From UBA2040 sp002332715 (GTDB taxonomy: Bacteria > Bacteroidota > Bacteroidia > Flavobacteriales_D > Crocinitomicaceae), in the NCBI GenBank assembly GCA_029242295.1, contig JAQWUF010000111.1:1-11304 (forward strand): 11,304 nt of DNA. The letters run 5' to 3'. The translations under genes and the position numbers were made by a program. Positions within the stretch are counted from its first letter, which is position 1, and the number at the start of each line of letters is the position of its first letter. The notes under the pieces were generated by a model. That model searched no databases. It saw only the letters and a program-made list of their open reading frames with translations, and was not told where the DNA came from. This document shows positions 6,057 through 11,304 of this stretch, in pieces.

Positions 6057-6080
6057 CTAAAATAAATTAGTTGATGAAAA

Positions 6081-6809
6081 TTAATGCCTTACCACCAATT
6101 TTCTATTGATCGCTTTCATGCCATCACCTGAAATCATGATGAAGTAAACGCCATTTTTAAAATCTTCTAAGTTCAAAGTTTTTGACCCGCTAAAGCTGGA
6201 GCTCAAAACTACGTTTCCAAGAACATCAACTATTTTCAAATTTCCTGTTTCGAAGTTACTCACTTGAATCAAAACTTTGTCGCTTGCTGGGTTTGGTGAA
6301 ACGGAAAGAGAGATGTCTTTTTTAATTTCCTTAACTGCAAGTACGGACGTAATATTTAAATCAACAGAATCCATATATTGGTTGCTCTGAGTTCCGAAAT
6401 AATATCTGTACAAAGCGGGTGCGCCAGATAATGGATCTGGTTGAATCTTTGCATTCATAAGTCCAGTTGCACCAGGCATTATTGCGACAGTGTAGTTTTG
6501 ATTGTACAACAACCCTAGTGAACTCGTATCAACACATGTTCCACCTGAAGCATTTCCCCAACAAACTTGGTCTGACCAAGTTGAACTAGGTGCAGTAAGT
6601 ATTTTTCGAGATACTACGATGATTTGATTTGTAGATGCAGTGTTTTTTACGAGAACATCTAAATGTATAACATCTGTGCTGAAAATATCAGCATTTATCG
6701 TTGTTCCATTAATTAAAGTTGTAGAACCTACTTCCGTAAGTTCAAGTTGTGCATTAACAGAAGCACCAAAAAGACCGATGAATCCAAATAATAGTAACTG
6801 TTTTTTCAT
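6081..6809 (-). CDS. Small secreted protein with T9SS type A sorting domain
   Basis: This 242-residue protein starts with a signal peptide (MKKQLLLFGFIGLFGASVNA, cleavage before Gln21). It has a passenger of about 140 residues and then a complete T9SS type A sorting domain (about 166-242): SVSPNPASDK, a GNLKIVDVLGNVV strand pair, GVYFI, and the final basic KLVVRH. The passenger is probably an Ig-like beta sandwich (DVIHLDVLVKNTAST, QNYTVAIMPG) with two cysteines, Cys83 and Cys92, close enough to form a disulfide. No enzyme motif is visible. It is probably exported to the surface or medium by T9SS; the role is unknown. It has a consensus promoter upstream and its own terminator, so it is likely monocistronic. 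It is divergent from the TlpA operon. Confidence 0.88.
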   Translation of the reverse strand: MKKQLLLFGFIGLFGASVNAQLELTEVGSTTLINGTTINADIFSTDVIHLDVLVKNTASTNQIIVVSRKILTAPSSTWSDQVCWGNASGGTCVDTSSLGLLYNQNYTVAIMPGATGLMNAKIQPDPLSGAPALYRYYFGTQSNQYMDSVDLNITSVLAVKEIKKDISLSVSPNPASDKVLIQVSNFETGNLKIVDVLGNVVLSSSFSGSKTLNLEDFKNGVYFIMISGDGMKAINRKLVVRH

Positions 6810-6868
6810 AATTCAATGTGTTGATCATGTGTTGTGTAGTAAGTGTTACTCGACAATAACTTAATTAC

Positions 6869-6876
6869 CAAATATA
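6869..6876 (-). promoter_or_regulatory. Promoter -7 element of the small T9SS protein gene
   Basis: On the minus strand TATATTTG exactly matches TAnnTTTG, about 60 bases before the ATG at 6809. No good TTTG was found at -33, so the upstream half is weak. Confidence 0.5.
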
Positions 6877-7053
6877 AGACATTTCTAGACAAGATACGAT
6901 ACTTCAAAAATTTTGCCAAAAATCGCATTTTGATAAGAATTATAGAATTAGTGACAGTTTAACAGACAAAACAATGTGTTTTATGGCGTATAGCACTAAC
7001 TAGGATTACAAGAGTCTTTTTAATCCGCAGCTCCAGAGGTTGTTAAAAATCCC

Positions 7054-7061
7054 TACTTTTG
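7054..7061 (+). promoter_or_regulatory. Promoter -7 element of the TlpA/DUF6029/Omp28 operon
   Basis: TACTTTTG exactly matches TAnnTTTG and lies 51 bases before the ATG at 7113. The -33 half is not clear. Because the longer possible TTG start (7059) falls inside this element, it also decides the start of the first gene. Confidence 0.6.
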
Positions 7062-7112
7062 AATTTCGGCACGGGTTTTGAATTCCGCGTAGCGAACTTA
7101 TATAATAGAAAA

Positions 7113-7634
7113 ATGAAAAAATTAGCTTTACTTACATTATTACTTATTACGTTAATCGGAATGTCTGCTTTCGCGCAAGATGAAAGTCACATAGCGTCAA
7201 CAGGGAAAAAATTGCCAGCTGTTCAGTTAGTTGATATGGAAGGAAACGCGGTCAACACTGCTGAAATGGGATTTAAAGGACCTGTAGTAATTAGCTTTTG
7301 GGCGACTTGGTGTTCACCTTGTAAGAGAGAATTAAATACAATCAATGATTTATATGTCGATTGGCAAGAGGAAACAGGTGTAAACTTAGTGGCTGTTTCT
7401 ATTGACGATGAAAAAACGAAAAATTCAGTTCCTATTTATGTAAACGGAAAAGGCTGGGAATACTTGGTGTTGATGGATCCAAATGGAGATTTTAAAAGAG
7501 CGATGGGGGTGAATAATGTTCCGCATACTTTTTTACTCAATAAAAATGGTGAGATAGTTTATTCACACAACAGCTACGCCCCGGGCGATGAAGAAAGACT
7601 GTACGAAGAAATTTTAAAATTAGCTGCGGAGTAA
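7113..7634 (+). CDS. TlpA-like periplasmic thiol-disulfide oxidoreductase
   Basis: This 173-residue protein has a signal peptide (residues 1-21, cleavage after AFA, before Gln22) and one thioredoxin fold of the TlpA/ResA (AhpC/TSA-Redoxin) type. The active site is WATWCSPCK with Cys67 and Cys70, and the cis-proline loop is VNNVPHTF with Pro137; the protein has no other cysteines. Known of the family: exported thioredoxins that reduce or transfer disulfides in cytochrome maturation or in dedicated envelope substrates. The frame opens at TTG 7059, but that lies inside the -7 element, and MKKLALLTLL at 7113 is a proper signal-peptide start. The DUF6029 barrel gene follows after 28 bases. Context suggests it serves the two downstream proteins rather than cytochrome c assembly; that is inference. 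Confidence 0.92.
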   Translation: MKKLALLTLLLITLIGMSAFAQDESHIASTGKKLPAVQLVDMEGNAVNTAEMGFKGPVVISFWATWCSPCKRELNTINDLYVDWQEETGVNLVAVSIDDEKTKNSVPIYVNGKGWEYLVLMDPNGDFKRAMGVNNVPHTFLLNKNGEIVYSHNSYAPGDEERLYEEILKLAAE

Positions 7635-7662
7635 TTAAAACTTCGTTGGCCAAATAGACTGT

Positions 7663-9327
7663 ATGACAAAACGATTACTGGCCTTGTCCATTTTTGTGTC
7701 CCCTTTACTATGGTCACAACAGAACAATTCTAATGCTCCCTCGATAACAGGGAATATGGAATCTACGTTTCAATATCTGAATGAAGATACGCTCATTGGA
7801 GCCAATCGTCCTGCTTCGGTGGGACTTTTGAACGCTTATATGAATGTTTTTTACCGACAAGGAGGATTCAAAGCTGGAATGCGTGTGGAGACTTACTTGC
7901 CCAGAATTCAGGGGTACCCAAATAATTTTGACGGTACAGGTTTGGGAATGCGTTATGTAGGTTATGAAAATGATTTCGTTGATATCACGGTTGGTAATTT
8001 TTATGAACAGTTTGGCGCTGGACTTGCGTTCAGAGCATACGAAGATCGTGCCTTAGGATATGACACACAGATGGATGGTGCTCGGATTATTCTTCGACCT
8101 TATGCAGGTATAAAAATCAAAGGAGTTTACGGTAAAAACCGCTACCAATTCATTGATGGGATGATAAATAAATCAGCTGGAATAGTTCGTGGAGCAGACG
8201 CTGAAATTCACTTAAATGAAACCTTTAAAAAGTTAAAGGATAAAAAACTAGATATCTCTATTGCTGGGTCGTTAGTTTCGAAATACCAACCCGATGATAA
8301 CGAAACCTACATTTTGCCGGAAAATGTTGCTGCATATGGTGGGCGACTGAAATTGCGCTACGGAAAATTTTATGGTGATGCCGAATACATTATTAAAGAC
8401 AACGATCCTTCTGTTGATAACGGATATATCTATAATCCGGGTCACGCGGCAATATTCAATTTAGGTTACTCACAAAAAGGGCTGGGAATTCTCTTGTCTG
8501 GAAAGTCGGTGGATAACATGAGTTATCGTTCCGATCGAACAAAACAGCTACAAGACGTTTTCATCAATTACTTACCTTCGATGAATAAAACGCACACCTA
8601 CAATTTGGTGGCGTCACTATACCCCTATGCAACTCAACCATTGGGAGAGATCGCTTATCAAGCTGAAGTTTTATATTCTTTGAAAAAAGGGAGCAAATTG
8701 GGGGGGAAATACGGAACTGCCATTAATGCGAATTACTCTGTTGCATATCAACCTTTGAAACACAAAACGGGGTATAATTTGCCAGGAGATTCATCTCGAG
8801 TAACTTATTCAGGGCGACCTTTCGACATGAGCGACAGTTTGTATTGGCAAGATTTTAATATCAATATCACAAGAAAGTTCAACAAACAATGGAACATGAT
8901 TTTGAGCTACTTCAACATCACAGTAAACAATGATGTGGCCAAAGTGACCAATAATTCGAAAGGAATTATTAACGCTAACATTTTCGTCGCAGAGGTTGGT
9001 TACAAAATCAACAGTAAACACTCTTTGCGAATGGAAGCACAAACACTTCTTACTTCAAAAGACCAAGGAGATTGGGCAACTGGCGTTCTTGAATATACCT
9101 TAGCGCCTAACTTTTTCTTTGGTGTCATGGACCAATACAATTTCGGGAATCCGAATCCAGACTTGAGATTGCATTATTTAATTGGCACCTTCGGTTATGT
9201 GCGTGAGGCAACCCGGATTACCCTTTCATACGGTCGCCAGCGAGCTGGACTTTTCTGTGTTGGCGGAGTTTGTCGATTTGTTCCAGCCAATAATGGTTTA
9301 ACCTTGAACTTTACTCAAAGCTTTTAG
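7663..9327 (+). CDS. DUF6029-type outer-membrane beta-barrel protein
   Basis: This 554-residue protein has a signal peptide (residues 1-18, cleavage near LLWS, before Gln). The rest alternates hydrophobic and polar residues with many Tyr/Phe and Gly, as in outer-membrane beta barrels, and ends in an aromatic residue (LTLNFTQSF), the usual barrel-assembly signal. The C-terminal block GGVCRFVPANNGLTL is what I remember of the Bacteroidota family DUF6029; the family assignment is from memory. The only two cysteines are Cys532 and Cys537, in a CVGGVC loop just before the last strand. The function of the family is unknown to me. The gene lies 28 bases after the TlpA-like gene and 3 bases before the Omp28-like gene, so all three are likely cotranscribed. 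Confidence 0.82.
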   Translation: MTKRLLALSIFVSPLLWSQQNNSNAPSITGNMESTFQYLNEDTLIGANRPASVGLLNAYMNVFYRQGGFKAGMRVETYLPRIQGYPNNFDGTGLGMRYVGYENDFVDITVGNFYEQFGAGLAFRAYEDRALGYDTQMDGARIILRPYAGIKIKGVYGKNRYQFIDGMINKSAGIVRGADAEIHLNETFKKLKDKKLDISIAGSLVSKYQPDDNETYILPENVAAYGGRLKLRYGKFYGDAEYIIKDNDPSVDNGYIYNPGHAAIFNLGYSQKGLGILLSGKSVDNMSYRSDRTKQLQDVFINYLPSMNKTHTYNLVASLYPYATQPLGEIAYQAEVLYSLKKGSKLGGKYGTAINANYSVAYQPLKHKTGYNLPGDSSRVTYSGRPFDMSDSLYWQDFNINITRKFNKQWNMILSYFNITVNNDVAKVTNNSKGIINANIFVAEVGYKINSKHSLRMEAQTLLTSKDQGDWATGVLEYTLAPNFFFGVMDQYNFGNPNPDLRLHYLIGTFGYVREATRITLSYGRQRAGLFCVGGVCRFVPANNGLTLNFTQSF

Positions 9328-9330
9328 ACT

Positions 9331-10260
9331 ATGAAAAACATATTTATATTCAGTTCGATTATAGCGTTTACCCTTTTGTCATGTAATAAAGTGAATAACG
9401 CCTATCCTGTCCAAACCTATACAGGAGGATTAGACCCAACGCTATATCCGGGAAATATTACGGATTATGTAGCACCCACATTTTCACCAAATACCAATAT
9501 CAATCGCAATGTTTTAATTGAAGATTTTACGGGCCACACATGTATATTTTGTCCAGACGCGGCAGCAGTTGCACATAATACAGAAATGGCTAATCCTGGA
9601 AGGGTTTTTGTTTCAACTCTTCATACTGGACCAACTTACAACGTTTTGCCGAATAGTTTTCAGTCTACCTCTTCGCCATATTATGAATATGATTTTACAA
9701 ATTCAGTGAGTTCACAAATTGGCGGATTTTTTGGTGAATTGCCTGGAAATGGATTTTTAGGAAATCCATCAGGAAATGTAAGTAGATTTGAAAGCACATC
9801 AGGCCAAATAAGCTTGGATAAAAATGAATGGGCAAATAAGGCCAACTCAATTATTTCTGCGAACGACTTGCGTGTTAACCTGCAAACTGTTGTCAATTAT
9901 TTCCCTTCCACAAACGGGGCATTTATTCATATTGAGGTTGACCCAGTTATCCCAATAACGAATGAATTGCGCCTGGTTGTTGCTTTTTATGAGGACTCCA
10001 TAGTCAAGCCGCAGAAAGATTGGCAATTGGGTGATATCCAAGATTATGTGCATCGTGATCTTTTGAAATTTCACATCAATGGAGATATGAATGGTCAAAA
10101 AATTTCCGATGATAACTTAGATGCGAATGGCAAATATTATTATGATTATTCATTAGCTATTCCATCACAATACACAGCCGAGAACTCACACCTTTTGATC
10201 TACGTCTTCGACCAAGTAACCCACGAAGTGTACCAAGTAATTAAAAAGAAATTTATTTAA
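9331..10260 (+). CDS. Omp28-like lipoprotein with CxxC motif
   Basis: This 309-residue protein has a lipoprotein signal with lipobox LLSC (lipidated Cys18). The residues after it, NKVNNAY, lack the acidic cluster of the Bacteroidota surface-export signal, so a periplasm-facing anchor is more likely. A thioredoxin-like Omp28 segment begins at VLIEDFTGHTCIFCPDA with Cys71 and Cys74, the only other cysteines, and the C-terminal half is beta-rich. Known of the family: Omp28-related outer-membrane lipoproteins with a TrxA-like centre, of poorly known role. It starts 3 bases after the DUF6029 stop, which suggests coupling, and is followed by a good terminator. Inference: a thiol partner of the TlpA-like protein and/or the barrel. 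Confidence 0.88.
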   Translation: MKNIFIFSSIIAFTLLSCNKVNNAYPVQTYTGGLDPTLYPGNITDYVAPTFSPNTNINRNVLIEDFTGHTCIFCPDAAAVAHNTEMANPGRVFVSTLHTGPTYNVLPNSFQSTSSPYYEYDFTNSVSSQIGGFFGELPGNGFLGNPSGNVSRFESTSGQISLDKNEWANKANSIISANDLRVNLQTVVNYFPSTNGAFIHIEVDPVIPITNELRLVVAFYEDSIVKPQKDWQLGDIQDYVHRDLLKFHINGDMNGQKISDDNLDANGKYYYDYSLAIPSQYTAENSHLLIYVFDQVTHEVYQVIKKKFI

Positions 10261-10280
10261 CGTATTCAAATACTTTTGTT

Positions 10281-10314
10281 AAACCCCTTTGCCTATGGTA
10301 GAGGGGTTTTGTTT
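10281..10314 (+). terminator. Rho-independent terminator of the TlpA/DUF6029/Omp28 operon
   Basis: AAACCCCT (10281-10288) pairs with AGGGGTTT (10302-10309) around a 13-base loop and is followed by a T-rich tail (TTTTGTTTT). It lies 20 bases after the stop of the Omp28-like gene. Confidence 0.85.
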
Positions 10315-10398
10315 TAAACAGGTTTTCCATACCGCCAAAATTACTCAGTTGAAAACTTTAGGTTTTTTTTAGAAATACAAATAAGAAGTTTGCGTTTC

Positions 10399-10415
10399 TT
10401 TAAGGTAACCTTAAA
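10399..10415 (+). promoter_or_regulatory. 17-nt odd palindrome upstream of the 64-residue protein gene, possible operator
   Basis: TTTAAGGT (10399-10406) and ACCTTAAA (10408-10415) are perfect inverted copies around a single A. The site ends 12 bases before the ATG and lies just after a near-consensus -7 element (GAAGTTTG, 10385-10392), where a dimeric repressor would block transcription start. There is no T-tract and the loop is too small for an RNA hairpin of this full length, so a DNA-binding site fits better. Confidence 0.45.
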
Positions 10416-10427
10416 ATACGACCAGAT

Positions 10428-10622
10428 ATGTTAGAACTAACGAAGAAAATCCTGAGCAATGTGACCTTTGATAGAATACTCTTTCAAAAGGAACTAAATA
10501 AAGCGCTCACTTGGATTTCGGACACGGAAGAGCTCAAAAGTTTTAAAATGTGGTGTATTGTTGAATTTGGCGGCAAATACCCGAATATTATTTCAAGAGC
10601 TTTCGAAAGAGTTCATGTATAA
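10428..10622 (+). CDS. Small hypothetical protein, 64 residues
   Basis: The frame starts at ATG 10428 and encodes MLELTKKILSNVTFDRILFQ and onward, with an amphipathic helical pattern (KELNKALTWI), the block MWCIVEFGGKY and a C-terminal IISRAFERV. It has no signal peptide, membrane span or known motif. From memory, similar proteins of about 60 residues with an 'F-KEL-KA--W' pattern occur across Flavobacteriia as conserved hypotheticals; I could not verify this. The gene stands alone between the operon terminator and the convergent biotin carrier gene, has a candidate operator just upstream, and its length and composition are protein-like. Role unknown. Confidence 0.65.
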   Translation: MLELTKKILSNVTFDRILFQKELNKALTWISDTEELKSFKMWCIVEFGGKYPNIISRAFERVHV

Positions 10623-10687
10623 TTTTGCCCAGGGGACTTTTTTCATTTCCATATCAGCGATGATTGAGCGGAATGGAAGGCAATCGC

Positions 10688-11155
10688 CTATTCAAATTCT
10701 ATCATCACCATTCCTTTGTCGACAACCTGGTCGCTTTTAACCAAAATGGATTTCACAATTCCAACACCTTCTGCTTTCAAAACATTTTCCATTTTCATCG
10801 CTTCCAGAGATAGAATTTCGTCTCCTTCTTCTATGGCCTGGCCAACTTCCACCGCCAAACTGACGATTCGTCCTGGCATAGGTGCTGTGAGTTCTTTTAA
10901 TTTCTTGATTTTCGGTTTGTCCATCCCAAGTGATGCGATAAGATCATCCAAGGGACCTTGCTTTTTAACTTGAAACACGCGGTGATTGATTTTTATGTCG
11001 AGCACATTGTTTTCTGTGTTTTCATTTAACACTTCTCCGTTGTACACATGGCCTTTGTATTCCAAGGTGAAATACTTGCGGTCTTCCCATTTCAAAGTAG
11101 CTCCGCCTGCACCAATCACTTCTTTACCATCAATCAACCAATTTTTCGTCGCCAT
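10688..11155 (-). CDS. Biotin carboxyl carrier protein (acyl-CoA or 2-oxoacid carboxylase subunit)
   Basis: This 155-residue protein carries a C-terminal biotinyl domain (about residues 88-155): APMPGRIV, GDEILSLEAMKMEN with the biotinylated Lys121 in EAMKM, and a final VMIEFE. The N-terminal half (1-85) is the small beta-rich extension common in Bacteroidota biotin carriers. Biotin is attached by BirA-type ligase; the carrier then moves CO2 from a biotin carboxylase subunit to a carboxyltransferase. Which substrate (acetyl-CoA, propionyl-CoA, methylcrotonyl-CoA or pyruvate) is not shown, because no carboxylase or transferase subunit lies in the window. A GTG two codons upstream (11159-11161) is possible, but ATG 11155 (MATKNWLIDGKEV) is preferred. 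The gene has its own promoter. Confidence 0.9.
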   Translation of the reverse strand: MATKNWLIDGKEVIGAGGATLKWEDRKYFTLEYKGHVYNGEVLNENTENNVLDIKINHRVFQVKKQGPLDDLIASLGMDKPKIKKLKELTAPMPGRIVSLAVEVGQAIEEGDEILSLEAMKMENVLKAEGVGIVKSILVKSDQVVDKGMVMIEFE

Positions 11156-11174
11156 AATCACTTGTGTTTCACTA

Positions 11175-11182
11175 CAAAATTA
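11175..11182 (-). promoter_or_regulatory. Promoter -7 element of the biotin carrier gene
   Basis: On the minus strand TAATTTTG exactly matches TAnnTTTG and lies 19 bases before the ATG at 11155. The -33 half is weak (TTTC 17 bases upstream). The predicted leader is short, about 10-15 bases. Confidence 0.5.
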
Positions 11183-11212
11183 ACAGAAAACAACAATCAG
11201 AAACGTGTTTAC

Positions 11213-11244
11213 GTTGTGCCGACCAATTTTTTTCCTGAGTTTTG
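11213..11244 (+). promoter_or_regulatory. Possible promoter of the gene starting at 11264
   Basis: GTTG (11213-11216) is followed after 20 bases by GAGTTTTG (11237-11244), which differs from TAnnTTTG only at the first base. It lies about 20 bases before the ATG, divergent from the biotin carrier promoter. Confidence 0.4.
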
Positions 11245-11263
11245 TACCTCAAAAATCAAAAAA

Positions 11264-11304
11264 ATGACAAGAGTATTATCATTCTTATTTATTGGAGCAC
11301 TGCT
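11264..11304 (+). CDS. Start of an exported protein (only 13 codons visible)
   Basis: ATG 11264 opens the frame MTRVLSFLFIGAL, which runs off the window. A basic residue followed by a hydrophobic run looks like the beginning of a signal peptide or lipoprotein signal. A near-consensus promoter lies upstream. Nothing more can be said about the product. Confidence 0.55.
   Translation, partial: MTRVLSFLFIGAL

Larger units (their letters stand above)
6810..7112. other. Divergent intergenic region, 303 bases
   Basis: It holds the promoter of the minus-strand T9SS protein (6869-6876), a short tandem repeat in that gene's leader (6813-6834), a GGATTA/TAATCC inverted repeat (7003-7008 and 7021-7026) and the -7 element of the TlpA operon (7054-7061). 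I see no gene or RNA in the middle (about 6880-7000). Confidence 0.6.

Noticed and set aside
7003..7026. GGATTA/TAATCC inverted repeat upstream of the TlpA operon
   Set aside because: Six pairs around a 12-base loop in AT-rich DNA is expected by chance; its position near the promoter is suggestive but not enough for a feature.
7059..7112. Extension of the TlpA-like gene to TTG 7059
   Set aside because: The TTG is part of the TACTTTTG promoter element, and the extension would hide the signal peptide.
9681..10098. Minus-strand frames within the Omp28-like gene, one with a CPVCGREI zinc-ribbon-like string near 9905-9930
   Set aside because: The CxxC string is the reverse complement of the Omp28 coding sequence; the frame has no separate promoter and the plus-strand gene is well supported.
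10623..10687. Possible shared terminator between the 64-residue gene and the biotin carrier gene
   Set aside because: Complementary GCGAT/CAATC segments need bulges, and the T-run near 10638 is not preceded by a proper stem.

Overview
The window looks like a piece of a Bacteroidota chromosome, most likely Flavobacteriales (a Fluviicola/Crocinitomicaceae-type genome is my best guess, by inference). The evidence is: two exported proteins with type IX secretion (T9SS) C-terminal sorting domains, signal peptides cleaved before Gln, a DUF6029-type outer-membrane barrel, two Omp28-like proteins, almost no Shine-Dalgarno sequences, and repeated TAnnTTTG promoter -7 elements. No rRNA, tRNA, IS element, CRISPR array or prophage was seen.

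Layout. (1) 1-1920, minus: a large secreted protein with a thioredoxin-like CxxC centre and a T9SS tail cut by the window edge. (2) 2333-3468, plus: three consecutive short single-stranded-DNA-binding (OB-fold) paralogs, followed by two strong hairpins. (3) 3770-5017, plus: a RhlE-like DEAD-box RNA helicase whose -7 element lies only a few bases before its ATG. (4) 5174-6010, minus: a CysQ-type 3'(2'),5'-bisphosphate nucleotidase, downstream of and partly merged with the terminator of (5) 6081-6809, minus: a small T9SS-sorted secreted protein. (6) 7113-10260, plus: a three-gene operon of a periplasmic TlpA-like thiol oxidoreductase, a DUF6029 outer-membrane barrel and an Omp28-like lipoprotein, ending in a good terminator. 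(7) 10428-10622, plus: a 64-residue hypothetical protein behind a 17-nt palindrome. (8) 10688-11155, minus: a biotin carboxyl carrier protein. (9) From 11264, plus: the first codons of another exported protein.

Most of this is ordinary chromosomal content. Two themes stand out. One is the tight ssb-ssb-ssb cluster, in which every copy lacks the acidic tip that normally recruits repair and replication partners. The other is the TlpA/DUF6029/Omp28 operon, in which each mature protein carries exactly one close cysteine pair (besides the lipoprotein's lipid-anchor Cys). This suggests a thiol-disulfide relay serving an outer-membrane barrel. Neither proposal can be proved from sequence alone. Several annotated starts were moved inward because the longer open frames begin inside promoter or terminator elements.
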